From positions 17,872,077-17,936,076 of the forward strand of contig CM043946.1 in NCBI GenBank assembly GCA_014529385.2: 64,000 nucleotides of DNA, given 5' to 3'. The position numbers and the translations under genes were made by a program. The DNA comes from Adiantum capillus-veneris. Lineage: Eukaryota; Streptophyta; Polypodiopsida; Polypodiales; Pteridaceae. This document shows positions 23,549 through 34,995 of the stretch, piece by piece (within the stretch, counting starts at the first letter, position 1; each line of letters opens with the position of its first letter). The notes beneath the pieces are model-generated. The model was not told the DNA's origin. It saw nothing but the letters and a program-made list of their open reading frames with translations, and searched no databases.

Positions 23549-25070
23549 GTGATAGTTAAGGAAATAGAGTTAGCAGACCCTGGAGAAGAGTCCAAACCTG
23601 TTTTCATTGCCCAAGATCTGATAGTGATTGAGGAATATGTACTTAAAGAACTTCTCAAGGAATTCAAGGATATGAGTTCTTGGACATATCATGATAAGAA
23701 AGGTGTTCCACCCTCTGTGGTGCAACACACAATCCCCATGAATAGCATGGCTAAACCAGTCTAGCAACGACCCTACCCAATGAATCCTAAGTATGCAAAG
23801 ATTTTTCAAGAAGATATTGAAAATCTTGTCAAATGCGGATTCAGAATGGGTGTCTCCAATAGTAATTGTGCCAAAAAAGAATGGGAAACTCAGAGCGTGA
23901 GTGGATCTCAAGAAGGTCAATTCCGCCACTAGAAGGGACCACTACCCCTTGCCATATTTAGAACATGTGCTTGAAAGAGTTGCAGGAAAGGAATCTTGTA
24001 GCTTTTCAAATAGGTACTCTGGATACAATCAAATCACAATTGCACTAGAGGACCAAGCTAAAACGGCTTTTATAACCGAATTTGGAGTGTTCGCATTTCG
24101 TGTTATGGCTTTTGGCTTAACCAATGCTCCTGTTACCTTCCAAAGATTAATAAACACTACTTTTAGAGAATATTTGAGGGAGTTTTGCGAAGCTTTCTTA
24201 GATGAGCTTTGTGCTTATTCTTCTCGGAAAGAACATCTATCATGGTTACAAAAAGTGTTTGATAAGTGCAGATTGCATTGCGTCTCCTTAAACCCTTTCA
24301 AATGCCAATTTTGGGTTAAACATGGAGTCATTTTAGGGCATATAGTGTCCAAAAATGGGATTTCCATAGATGAGAGAAAAATTAAAGACATTGCTAATTT
24401 GCCACCACCTGCAAACTATAAAGGAGTTCATAATTTTGTGGGCCATGTTGGTTATTACCAACGATTTATTTTAAACTTTGCCACTGAGATAGCTCGTCCT
24501 TTGTACAAGCTTCTTATTGAGTTCCACTGGACCGCGGAGTGTGACCATGCTTATGAGTCATTGAAGAAGACCTTGATAAGTGCTCCCATTCTACAAGTAC
24601 CCAATTAGAATGTAGTTTTCCATGTGCACATTGATGCATCAAACTTTGCTATTGGGTGTGTTCTAGCTCAACACGGAGAACATAAATTGGACTACCCCAT
24701 TAGCTTTGCAAGTCATCTATTGAATGATGCTGAGAGAAACTACACCACTATAGAGGGGGAAGGTTTAGCTATGATTTACACCAGTGAATTTTTTTTGCTA
24801 TTACCTTCTTTCCCCAACAAGTTTGTTTTCTATGTTGATCATCAAGCCTTGTTGTATCTAGTAAATCAACATTGTTCCACGGGAAGTTTTACACGATGGT
24901 TGTTAATTCTTCTTGAATTTGATTTCATCGTTGTGTTCAGACCTAGTAAAAGACATGTCATAGTGGATAATTTGTCTTGCATACCCAATGGTGAAGCCCT
25001 TACTGGAGTTGATGATGAATTGCCCAATACTTCCTTATTCCTAGTCGAGACCATGCCTGAATGAAGAGAT
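23549..25070 (+). pseudogene. Element E reverse transcriptase and RNase H
   Basis: The RT lead-in (KEFKDMSSWTYHDKKGVPP, near 23665) is followed by DLKKVNSATRRDHYPLP (23904), YSGYNQITIALEDQ (near 24015), FGLTNAPVTFQR (near 24115) and a catalytic box reading FLDELCAYSS (near 24200). The second catalytic Asp is Glu. The next block, VILGHIVSKNGISID, is typical of the Tat/Athila branch. A stop at 24606 precedes the RNase H, which keeps HIDASNFAIG, a TIEGEG block, YVDHQALL and VDNLSC, so all four catalytic acids seem present. Stops at 23762 and 24606, and a missing codon where DL should follow FR, mark it as inactive. Confidence 0.85.
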
Positions 25071-26833
25071 AAGATTGTGAACTTTCTAGTTAGTGGTTTT
25101 CCACCCAAGGAGTTTCGTAAGGATATAGCTCGTAGACTATTGAAAGAATGTGAACCGTATTCTCTCATTGCAGGAACTCTCTACAAGCTAGGGAAGGATG
25201 ATATTATTAGACATTGTGCTTGTGAGGATGAGTATTTATACATACTGTAAGAAGTCCACATGGGTATAGCCGGAGTACATTTCTCAGGGAAGATAACTGC
25301 TAGAAAGATGTTGCAATCGGGCTATTGGTGGCATCACTTTTTGCCAAAGGGTGTGATGAATGCCAACGTTACAAGATCACACAACAAAAGGATAAGATGC
25401 CCTTACCTCCTGTTAAAGTGACTCAACCATTTGAAAAATGGGGTTTAGACTTTGTAGGCCCAATTAGTTCGACAGCTCGTAACAATCAATCTCAATATAT
25501 TATCGTTGCCATGGACTATGTGACTAAGTGGGCAGAAGCCAGGGTGACACGTAAGACTGATGCAAGGTCAACTACCAAGTTTCTCTTTGAGAACATTATA
25601 TATTACAAGATTTGGTTGTCCCTTTGAAATTGTGAGTGACAATGGTACTCATTTTATAAATGGAGTGATAAAGGAACTCACAACAAACTTCATGCTAGCT
25701 AACCATAAGTCTACACCGTATTACCCATAAGAAAATGGCCAAGCTAAGAACACTAACAAGACCTTAATTTCTATCTTGACCAAAATAGTGGAAGCTCATC
25801 GCACAGATTGGGATTTGAAGCTGACATCAGCTCTATGGGGTTACCGTACTTCTTACAAAGTTGTTATTAATTGTACACCATTCAAAATGGTATATGGCCA
25901 AGAAGCAGTCATGCCATGGGAGTTTGTAATTCCTAGTCTGTGTGTAGCTTCACAAGAAGGTTGGGATGGTAACCCTTTAGTTGAGTGCGTACATTAGGGG
26001 AAATTTGGACTCACAAAGGGGCCTTAAAAGAGGTTTGACTTCCTCTCTCATGTCCAAAATGATCGTTCGGTAAAATTTTTGCAAATAAACTCTAAACTTG
26101 GCAGAGATTTGGCAATCTACTCTTTAAGCTCTTTCTATTGATATTTAGCACGCCATGAGATTCCTCATATTTTCAAAGATTCTATTTTTGATTCTCTAGA
26201 TTCTAGACGGAGTTGTCACATCATAAAAGAATAAAAGATAAAATCTTTCAAAGTATGAGGAATCTCATGGCATGCTATATATCAATAGAAAGAGCTTGAA
26301 GAGTAGATTCTAACTGTCAAATTTCCGCCAAGTTTAGAGTTGATTTGCAAAAAATTTCACCGCACACCCATTTGGACATGAGAGAGGAAGTCAAACTCCT
26401 TATAAGGCCACTTTGTGAGTCCAAATTTTCCCTAATGTATATCCTTGAGAGGTTAGATGAAGAAAGACAATTGGCTATACAAAGTGCACTTGTGGAGAAA
26501 GATAGGAGGAAGAAATGGTTTGACCATCATCTAAAGAACAAAGATATCAATGTTGGTGATAAAGTTCTTATTTATGGAGCAGAAAACGAGAAGAAAAAGT
26601 TGAAATATGTGGGAAAAGGACCATATAGAGTATGTGAAATCCTCCCACAAGGTACCATTCGTGTGGAAACTCTTGATGGAGTTGAAACCATTGGATTCCT
26701 CAATGGGAGAAAATTTAAAAGATACTATGATCCTTTAAGCCAAGAGGAGCTATGTGCCATCCATCAAAAAAAGTTAGCCAAGGCACAAACAGAATTGAAG
26801 AATATACAAGCTCATGTTGAGGCTAAGGAGTGA
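25071..26833 (+). pseudogene. Element E integrase, split by foldback M2
   Basis: A His/Cys zinc region (HMGIAGVHFSG... CDECQ, 25257-25360) has a stop and a frameshift. The core follows with FEKWGLDFVGPIS (25430), IVSDNGTHF (25630) and PYYP-stop-ENGQAKNTNK (25715-25755). A stop replaces the usual Gln, and the catalytic Glu after NGQA is Lys. The ORF 25776-25997 covers the end of the core (WGYRTSYKV, VYGQEAVMP). M2 then interrupts (25992-26437), and the C-terminal GPY/F-type domain follows (NVGDKVLIYGAENE, YVGKGPYRVCE; ORF to 26833). The frame ends in TGA but continues open and in register into the second retropepsin-like region. Confidence 0.8.
25992..26437. mobile_element. Foldback (long inverted-repeat) element M2
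   Basis: 446 bp with the same ends (CATTAGGGGAAATTTGG and complement) and the same two-arm hairpin layout as M1. It is flanked by TA on both sides (25990-25991 and 26438-26439), which fits a Tc1/mariner-like TA target duplication. It splits the E integrase. The arms are more diverged from each other than in M1, so this copy is probably older. Confidence 0.85.
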
Positions 26834-28071
26834 CAACAACGCATAAGACACCAACGAGAGGCCAACCTTGGAGTTACGCATGCATTCCAGGTTGAAACAG
26901 AGGATGATTGGTTTGACTCTGACACATGTCTAAGATACCCTATTGAACTAAATAGCGCATATGGGAAAGTGCTATATAACACCTTATTAGACACGGGTGC
27001 TAAATATAATATGTTGTCATATGAAGTGTTGATTGGTGCTCTTGTGTCTGCCGTTTGTGAATCCACGATGAGGTCTCTCCCCAACTAACTTGCTTAGAGA
27101 TTGAACAGCACTCAGAACGGCCAGGTGTTCGTGGGCGTTTTCTTGCGTTTTTAAGCCATGTCAGCTTCTTGCAACCTTGGAGAGTGTTCTTGTTGGGGCA
27201 GGCAGATGCTTTTTGGCAGTTTGTTTGGTGCATGCCATGGGCTATGGTGGGAGATCAACTGTGAGAATGAGAGAAAAACAAGTGACACAAGTGAGTGGAT
27301 CTTATGTTTATAAGGGCCTATTTTAGAAGGTCCCTTGCACATTGCAATTTTTTTAAAGCTTTTATTTTTTCAGAGGTGCTTCCCATGCCCAAACTTTAAA
27401 AGAAGTTAATCTATAGACATGGAGTAGTTATTGTTGTTGAATCCACCTCAAACCTTGTCGAACCCTGCATTGGGACCACGCTGCATGCTTGGCGGGGCCT
27501 TGTGACATTCACCACTTGTTTTTGTACTTTTGAAGGTTTAATTTGCACACCCTTGCAATTTTGGATTGTCATTCATACTCCATGGTGCTATTTGGGAAAG
27601 CCATCTCTATCTGAAAGTACTATCCAAGTCGAGAGTGTCAACAAGAAAAAAACTACGATTTTTTGTATCTAGCATACTTCTGTCAGTTATTATGATCACG
27701 GGGTTGTAGCTCAAGACTTTTTGGTCATGCCTGTTGGAACTGTGGAAGGGCATATAAACCTAGGACACACGTGGATGATAGCAACCAAATGCACTATTGA
27801 TTATGGGACAGGGAGTGTCACAACACAACCTCTTAGTCCTATCACTCAAGCCATAGTCCCTGAGATATTACCTCTTGAGGAAATAGATCTAAAACCAATG
27901 CATGTCCAGGAGGTTGAACCATATGTCCCCATAGCCCAACTCCCTAGAGCTTCAACTTCTGCAGTTGAAGCAAATCTTGGGACACACAAGACGCATCCTA
28001 ATATAACAAAGAAAACATACAAGTGGATTCCTAAAGCTTCTTTAGTGACCATGGATGATGCTAAAAAATAG
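26834..28071 (+). pseudogene. Second retropepsin-like region of element E, after the integrase
   Basis: In the same frame as the integrase C-terminus, after a single TGA, the sequence reads GKVLYNTLLDTGAKYNMLSY (26955-27015). LLDTGA is the textbook aspartic-protease active-site motif. After an unassigned stretch (about 27046-27595) comes VVAQDFLVMPVGTVEGHINL followed by GHTWM (27700-27775). This fits the second half of a retropepsin, hydrophobic-hydrophobic-LG near the end. A Pro/Thr-rich tail continues to 28071. The usual distance between the two halves is about 200-240 nt; here it is about 750 nt, hence the proposed insertion. I know of no standard Ty3 layout with a protease on both sides of RT-INT. 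The region could be a duplicated protease or a captured host aspartic-protease-like gene. Confidence 0.55.
27046..27595. other. Unassigned segment within the second retropepsin region
   Basis: It separates the two halves of the retropepsin-like domain and has stops in all + frames. It contains a TATA-like GTTTATAAGGGCC (near 27305) and T-rich tracts. It may be a small inserted element, but I find no clear terminal repeats or target duplication, so the edges are approximate. Confidence 0.35.
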
Positions 28072-28680
28072 GAGCCTTGTAAGAAACGCCCCACTCGCTC
28101 CCGGAAATGTATGAAAACATTGTGATGGATTCCTAAACAACTATTGGAAACCCAAGGCTACTATCAAGAAAAGGATCAAATCTGGGTGCCAAAACATAAA
28201 TTGTGTTCTTACCTGTAACCTGACCCATGTGAGTCAAATCCTGTGATGACAAAGCCGATGGAAGATTGTGGGAAAGGAAAAATCACAGAACACTATACAC
28301 CAAATTTGGAGCTAGTATGGATTCCCAAGAGAGAAAGGCTTGTTTCGCTCAGCTCAACCATAGAAAAAACAGATGAAGCTTCTTGCACTTCATGTAGTTC
28401 ATATACGGCAATAGAAGCTTCGACACAACCTCCACCTACCATGGATCATATCCACACAAACAAGAAAGAGTTTTCACCTCCCGTTGTAAGTTCACCACCT
28501 ACAAAAATGTTGCAAATAAAATCATGGGAGAGTACCTTACCACCCTTGCAACTAGATAAAATACCTAGGGCAGTCAAAAACTATTGGTCAAAGTCTTCAC
28601 CCATGACAACTTTGAACCGTTGGTTTTAAAAGGTGATGACATCATTCCAAAAGGTATGATCTACCCAAGGAAGGGGGGGT
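28072..28680 (+). pseudogene. 3' coding remnant of element E
   Basis: A 128-codon open piece (28243-28629), rich in Ser, Thr and Pro, with no recognised domain, probably continues the region after the second retropepsin. It ends near a G-rich tract AAGGAAGGGGGGG (28668-28680) that resembles a polypurine tract. Confidence 0.4.
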
Positions 28681-28945
28681 GCTTGCTGACATCCATCATT
28701 CACCTACTCCCCTCCTAACCTTCCTCTCGGACCTCTCAATCTTCCAATCTTAGGGAATGCATATAAATAGCCTTATACTCACAAAAACAAAAATAAAAAA
28801 ATAAAGGAGCAAGAGCCATCAAACAAAAATTTGGAAACCTACGAGTTTTAGAATATGACCCAAAATCATAAAAACACATTATGCACAAGGACACGAGATT
28901 TTAACAAAACCCTTATAATATTTTCACACTAACCATCATCTATTT

Positions 28946-29383
28946 GTGTGTACAGATATGGCTAGTACGATAGATTCATCCACTCCTACCTTGGGTGAGA
29001 GGTGCCCTCTTTACTTTTCACAAGTGTTTCACATAGTCTTTCTGGTGCTTGCCTATGAATGGGATTTGGTAGGTACGCTAGCATGCGAGAGGAATTTTGA
29101 GGAGTTAGAATGGTTGATACATCTCTTGACCACGATTGATCCATACTTACTAGATAGCATCACTCCCATTACACAAGCTTTCCCTTTTGACCAAGATGAC
29201 TATAGACGTCTAGTGACCTTCTTAGTAAACATTGGTGCCTCTAATAATAAAGAAGATTTACATGATTACACGGATGACACGTATGGTCTTATGGATGGTG
29301 TCTTTGTTTTTCTCGACGATGATGAGGATAGGGGTTTAGCCTTAGGGTTACCTCTCCATCTTGACAATATCCTTTTCCCTTGA
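28946..29383 (+). CDS. ORF of unknown function in the 3' part of element E (145 aa)
   Basis: An uninterrupted 145-codon ORF between the last pol remnant and the 3' LTR. Visible features are a hydrophobic stretch VFHIVFLVLAYEWDLVG near residues 27-43, Leu-rich helices (LEWLIHLLTTIDPYLLDSI) and an acidic C-terminal part (VFLDDDEDRG). Athila-branch elements often carry an extra ORF here, sometimes called env-like. This one has at most one hydrophobic segment and no signal peptide that I can see, so I do not call it an envelope. No function is assigned. The first in-frame ATG is at 28946 and the second at 28958 (MAST...), which looks like the better start. Confidence 0.45.
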   Translation: MCTDMASTIDSSTPTLGERCPLYFSQVFHIVFLVLAYEWDLVGTLACERNFEELEWLIHLLTTIDPYLLDSITPITQAFPFDQDDYRRLVTFLVNIGASNNKEDLHDYTDDTYGLMDGVFVFLDDDEDRGLALGLPLHLDNILFP

Positions 29384-30710
29384 CTCTCTAGGGCGAGTGC
29401 AAATAATTAGGTTAGGGTTCCTTATGTTGTTTGATTGTGTTCAATAAAGGCTGGTGCCTCTTCCCACTAATGTGTATTCTTTGTGTTTTCTAGTGTGTAT
29501 AGGAACGTGCTGCCGTTGTTAGAATTTGGGACTTCATGGAATCTTTCTCTTGTTCACTCTTTGGATAGAGCACGATCATCAACACGAACAGGTGTTTCTA
29601 ATCAATTAGCGTTGCCACTTGTCTTTTTTTTTTTCATCCATGTTTTTCTGCTTTAAATGTGATTGGTAGCACATTTGCTTAGATTAAACAATAGACTCTA
29701 TATAATTTTTTGTCATAATCCCTTGTCTAGGTTTCATAATCAAGCAGTGTGACTAAGCTAATTTGACCAAGTTAGGAGTTAGAGATCTTCTCTTAATACC
29801 ATGGGGATTGCCTTCCTAATAATCAATGGTTACTATAGGTTCTTAATCCGATTTAGGTAGCATTGTGTGCAATGTACTAGGGTTTTCTAGTGGGCTTAGT
29901 CCCTATTGACCTTTAGCTTAAGTATTATAAAGGGAGTTTACTAATGTGATGATCTTGGGGAGGGTAACAATGTCATTGACCCCCCAAAGTTACAAAATTG
30001 AAATGTTGAAAAAAGAAAAAAAAATCAAAAGTGCCACAATGTAAAAACTTAAGCTGGAAGAGAAATCCTAGCTTGATTTGGTACATCACACACATGTATT
30101 GCCTATGGTACTAGAGACCTAGAGGTTTCGAGTGTGGGTGATTTTTATTGAAAAGTAGAAAGCCCAAGGCATACAAAATAAGCACACACATCAAAATCAA
30201 ATCAATGTGAAAAAACTTTGGGGGGTCAAACAAAGGGAATAATTTAGCGATGATTTCATGAGCAATTCCTTTTATAGTAGCTTAACTACAAGGTCTTCTC
30301 AGTATAGCCTCTAGTCAGCCCTTAAACATCAAATACTTTGCTCTCACGATTAAACAACTTAATTGACTAGGGAAATTTGAAAAGCTTACCCATGGTATTA
30401 ATAGTTGACCTCTAGTGCCTCTCGACCGTTAAATTAGCAACCCCAGATTTGTTTATTTTTTTATCTGTACAACTGCTTATGCGTTTGATTTTATTATAGC
30501 TTAATGTTTTTCTGCTAACAAATTGTTTAATATTCTGTTACCAATCAATTGTGTGCCTACAATTTTTTATTATATATAAGAATGCAACTACATTGCAATT
30601 TTGGTTGATTTTACAGTGATAAAGAAGGCTAAGGACATTCAATCTCGAATGCTCTTCCACCTGGACAAATGGGCTTCATCTCAATAGCTTTCGAGGATGG
30701 AATCTACATC
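29384..30710 (+). other. Non-coding 3' region of element E
   Basis: About 1.3 kb with no ORF of interest before the polypurine tract. AT-rich, with a (T)9 run near 29626 and A-rich tracts near 30010. A short stretch (30655-30725) is open but not convincing as a protein. Confidence 0.5.
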
Positions 30711-30723
30711 AAGAAGGGGGGCA
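30711..30723 (+). other. Polypurine tract of element E
   Basis: AAGAAGGGGGGCA lies directly before TGTTAATCGACAAG, the start of the 3' LTR. It sets the element's orientation as + and primes plus-strand synthesis in this class. Confidence 0.7.
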
Positions 30724-31355
30724 TGTTAATCGACAAGTCAGACAATGGAGTCAGTACTGGGCAAATAGGAGGCTTGGTGACTGCCCAACGCTCCCTTTCA
30801 CTTGGTCTTAACCTTGGTGTTAAAGCCATTACAAGTGACAATAAAGACCTTGGGGCATGTTAACCGACAAGTCAGACAGTGAAGCCGCTTGGTGTTAACC
30901 TTGGTGTTAAAGCCATTACAAGTGAAAGTAAAGACCTTGGGGAATGTTAATCGACAAGTCAGCCACAGTGGAGTCAATACTGGGCAAATAGGAGGCTTGG
31001 TGACTGTGCAACACTCCCTATTGCTTGGTGTTGACCTTGGAAAATGGATTTCAGCCTAGTTAATATCCATGGATATCACATGGTTTTGAGTCAGGTACCG
31101 GGCTTGTTGGTCCAATAAGTGTGTATCTATTATGAGAGGTGCACCACATGTATCTACACTATTTTTACTTGATCACCCAGTGTGGATGCCCATGTGTGAA
31201 TGGGCCAAACTCTTATAAAAGGTCCATTTGACGTAAAAATACTTATTCTCTGACGTGTAAGCTAAGAAGTGCTCTTGCTCCATCTCTATCTCCTTCTCCT
31301 TTGTGTGCCCACAAGTGTGTGTGTGTGTGTGTATGTGTGTGTGTGTGTGTGTATG

Positions 31356-31400
<45 letters not shown>

Positions 31401-31645
31401 CAGAGTATGTGTGATCAAGCATTGTGGCGGCATCGGTGGTACAAGGCGGTTGAGCGTGGAATTAAGGTGGATCCTTCTTCTTCGGAGCATAGGATCCTTC
31501 ACGACAGAAGCATTGAGTGGTGAGTGACACACCCCTGCCCCTTTGAGATTGCTAGTCTCTTATATTTGTGTGTTTGCAGTCTTTTGAGTCTCGCACACAA
31601 TGCACAAGCAAGTTCCCAGCTTTGACACATACGGCAAAGCGTACA
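30724..31645 (+). repeat. 3' LTR of element E, with its 5' end internally triplicated
   Basis: Starts TGTTAATCGACAAGTCAG and ends GCAAAGCGTACA. The first part is present three times: near-copies of TGTTAA(T/C)CGACAAGTCAG begin at 30724, about 30858 and about 30945. The words CTTGGTGTTAACCTTGG and GCCATTACAAGTG recur between them. It contains a TATA box (31211-31222), a (TG)n run (31315-31353) and a (GA)n run (31360-31391), as in the 5' LTR. The sequence from 31646 on belongs to the older G-family LTR. Confidence 0.8.
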
Positions 31646-32039
31646 ACATGATCCCTAATCAAGGGGGGCGAGCCCTCATTGTAGGATCATGAGAGAGAAC
31701 ACACATACCCTCACACAAGGCAAGCTTGGTCTAAAGAAGTAACAAGGACACTTGTCAAGTTTCTCTTCATGTTGCCCTCATGGTGTGCCTAAAGCCTATT
31801 GGTTGGCCTCTCAAGGGGTCCAATGATAATTTAGCTAATTTATTAAATTGATTATGTATTTATCAAGTCCTCTCTCTCAAAGGGGAAAGGGAGACACTTG
31901 TTCAAGGCTACCATGGTTGCTTGATATGCACCCTGCATGTGATCGGCTAGGCTTGTAGGGGTCCAATCATCTTCTAGGATGAGCTACAAGGGGGGGTCGA
32001 TGAAGGAAGCTAGGGGCTAGCTTGGGGGGTATAGTCTCC

Positions 32040-32071
<32 letters not shown>

Positions 32072-32613
32072 TATATTGTGTGAAGTGCAAAGTGCAAGAG
32101 CTCCATCTTCTTCTCCAAACTTGTTAAGAATTTGAGAGACTACACCAACACTCTTGGTTAAGGAATGCAAATCCATCCAAGATCCATGCTTCAATTCTTA
32201 AGCTTGCCATCTTATTCATCTTCATTAATATGCTATTATTCTATGATAAGCAAGAAGAGTGATGATAAGTGAGGAACTATTTCTTTATCCTATGAATGCT
32301 TATTCTTCCTCTTCCCTACCCTCATTCCCCGCTAGCTCTCTCCACCTTTGAAGGTGTTTGAGGCCTTGGGACTGAGGCCACGGATGGTTAATGCTTTTAT
32401 AAAGTTTATGTTATGCTCATGATGCATGAAGCTTTCAATCTTCATTGCATCACCTAGGTCACAAGGAACACAAAAATTGTATTGTACCATGTCTCTCTTG
32501 ATGGGAGAATCTATAATACAAAAGCCTATTGGAGGGGGAACCGACTCCACATAAATCCGGTCTTCAACTGTTGTCATGTTCTCTAATTCCCTCTCTTGCA
32601 AAAGTATTGTTCA
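31646..32613 (+). repeat. Partial 5' LTR of element G (copy C2)
   Basis: Matches solo LTR C1 from about 20385 to 21513: the CCTATTGG...GGGGTCCAAT blocks, a CT-rich run (32038-32070), and TTTGAAGGTGTTTGAGGCCTTG. Element E replaces its 5' part. Its last roughly 150 bp are deleted together with most of the internal region of G. Confidence 0.8.
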
Positions 32614-33914
32614 TGCCAACACATGGAAGCACTATCTTTTGGGGAATCCATTTATTTTGCAAACGGACTACCAAAGTCTCAAGTACTTCATGACACAAAC
32701 CAAGATTTTTGACAAACAAATGAGGTAGGAAAATTTTCTTTCACAATTTTATTCTCATATTGCTCACATTGCCCGTAAGCACAATCAAGTGGACGATGCA
32801 CTTTTGCGACAACCAAGAGCTAATGTGGTGTCTATAGCAACTCATACTGATCTATCTTCTATGATAGATGAGTATGCTATTGACCCTGACTTTAGAGACA
32901 TAATGTCAACCCTTGTATTGGGGAAGAAAGAAGAACCATTCACCTTGCAGGATGGTTATCTTCTCCATGGCAATACGCTATGTAGTACCCACTCCCTTCA
33001 TAAGAAAGTCATGTATGAATCCCAAGCTCCTCCCTATGCGAGGCATAGAGGTATTCAACCTACTCTTCGAGGAGTAGAGCAGTACTTCTATTGGCTTACC
33101 ATGAAAGTGGACACGACTATTTTTCAAAATGTGTGGTATGCCAAAAGACCAAATATGATAGAGAGAAGCTTACTCTAGCCATTGCCAATCCCTAATTCAC
33201 CATGGGCGAGTATATCCATGAATTTTATCTTTGGATTACCCAAGTCTATCCATAAGAATACGGAAATATGGACTATAGTCAACAGGTTTAGCAAGCAAGC
33301 ACACTTTATTATTGTCAAAAAGACTATTAAGGCACACCAAATGGCAACCCTCTTCATATCTTAGATTTTCAAACACCATGGATTTCCAACATCATCGTGT
33401 CAGATAGAGATCCTAGAATGACCAGTAAGGTCTCTTTGAAAATCTAGGTACAAGATTGAATTTCTCGTGGGCCTATCACCTGCAAACGGATGGCCAAAGT
33501 GAGATAGCTCACCTTACGATACTCGATCTATTAAAGACTTATGTTATAGAAGTAGATCAACGCTCACAATGGGAAAAGTAATTACCCCTTGTAGAGTATG
33601 CGTACAATAATATTGTCCATAATACTACGGGAAAGGCACCTTTTGATATCATAGAGGGATGATCTTAAAGTCCCTTGCTACTTAAAGTACATGGAAAGAT
33701 ATTTGTTGCTGATGAGTATAGCCATGACCTACAAGAATCTTTCCAAAAGACTATATTCATCTCTCAACAAAGGCAAAAAGTTGTTGTTGATAAGCACATA
33801 AGGGTCTTAACATTCAAAGAAACCGATTATTTCTTACTCAAGTTTCCCAAGGCTCTATTAAGGCAAACAACGACGGGCAAAGATCCTACGGGCCATCAAA
33901 AGTATTATGCTAAA
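32614..33914 (+). pseudogene. Element G RNase H end and integrase
   Basis: Begins inside RNase H (GNPFILQTDYQSLKYF near 32640; HNQVDDALLRQP near 32785). The integrase zinc region (YARHRGIQPTLRGVEQYFYW) follows. The core starts PWASISMNFIFGLPKS (33200), where the first catalytic Asp has become Asn, and continues with a SDRDPR block (33400) and GWPK/NGQ-like remnants. Several stops (33177, 33362, 33450 region) and frameshifts show decay. The piece 33675-33914 is the end of the core to linker (VVVDKHIRVLTFKE). Insertion of the Tat-like element interrupts it at 33918. Confidence 0.75.
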
Positions 33915-33918
33915 CTAG

Positions 33919-34940
33919 TGAGGCGGTCCGGGGCGGGCAACAAGAGAGGCGACCTCTAAACACCCCTCAAGGCTCCCGTGCTGCTCAATTGGGGCTGGGG
34001 CAACCACAAGCACAACACAACAATAAACCCACAGCCAAACCCAAACAAGATAGGGGCACCACCTAGTTTAAGAGCGAACTAGGACGCAAAAGAGATTTTG
34101 GCACAACCAAGAAGATGCACCACACAACACACACAAACAACCTCACACCAAGACACACACAAACTGGACCAGAGAGAGCTAGAGCAAAGGGAAGAGAGAG
34201 AGAAAAGGATCTTGCGTAATACCTTATTTGTGACTTGCAAATGGAGATGGTTCGTTATGATGCTATCGTAGAACTTGTATAAACTCACTCAATGCTTAGT
34301 GATTGCTAAACATTGCCAAAACACACACACACTGTCTTAGGGTGTGGGAGACCTCTCACCACAATACCCTCTTACAATGGACACAAAACTGGCAATGAAA
34401 AACACACTAAAACACTTTCTAAAATCAAGATCAACCGATAAAAACTCAAATACACAAGTCACCTTGAATTCACCAAACCGTATTGCACAAATGGAAGGAC
34501 GAAGATTTGAACGTCGAATCACGCCTTTGATGCACCAAACCTCAATTTATTGATGATGAAGGAGCATATACAATAGTGGTTTTGAGATTTGTGGAACTCA
34601 CGCTCTCTCACTTGCAATGTGTAGCTTGAAGGCTTCTCTCACACCAAAAGTGAAGCTCACAAGTGGTTGCTACACCTAAGTCTCTCCTCACGCATAGAGT
34701 GTTGGGGTGCTATGTGAGATGTTGGAGGTTGTTTTACAAGAAGGAGAGGGGCCTATTTATAGGTTGGAGACCCCTCATTAAGATTATTGGAAATCCTAAT
34801 TTACAAGCTAACAAATCAGGATTATGATTTTTTTGAATATCAAAACATTGCGGGCCTTCTTTGTCTGCTTGAGTCATGGGTGTGGGCTCAAAAGAGAGCA
34901 TTATTGATGGTAGATAAGGTGAAAGTAAGTTTTAAGGAAG

Positions 34941-34995
<55 letters not shown>

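Noticed and set aside
28668-28700. G-rich tract followed by TG as the start of a 3' LTR
   Set aside because: It looks like a polypurine tract, but no matching LTR copy of the following sequence exists in the window, whereas 30724 has one. Kept only as a note.
28946-29383. Envelope-like protein of element E
   Set aside because: The position fits, but there is no signal peptide, no clear C-terminal membrane anchor and no glycoprotein-like Cys pattern.
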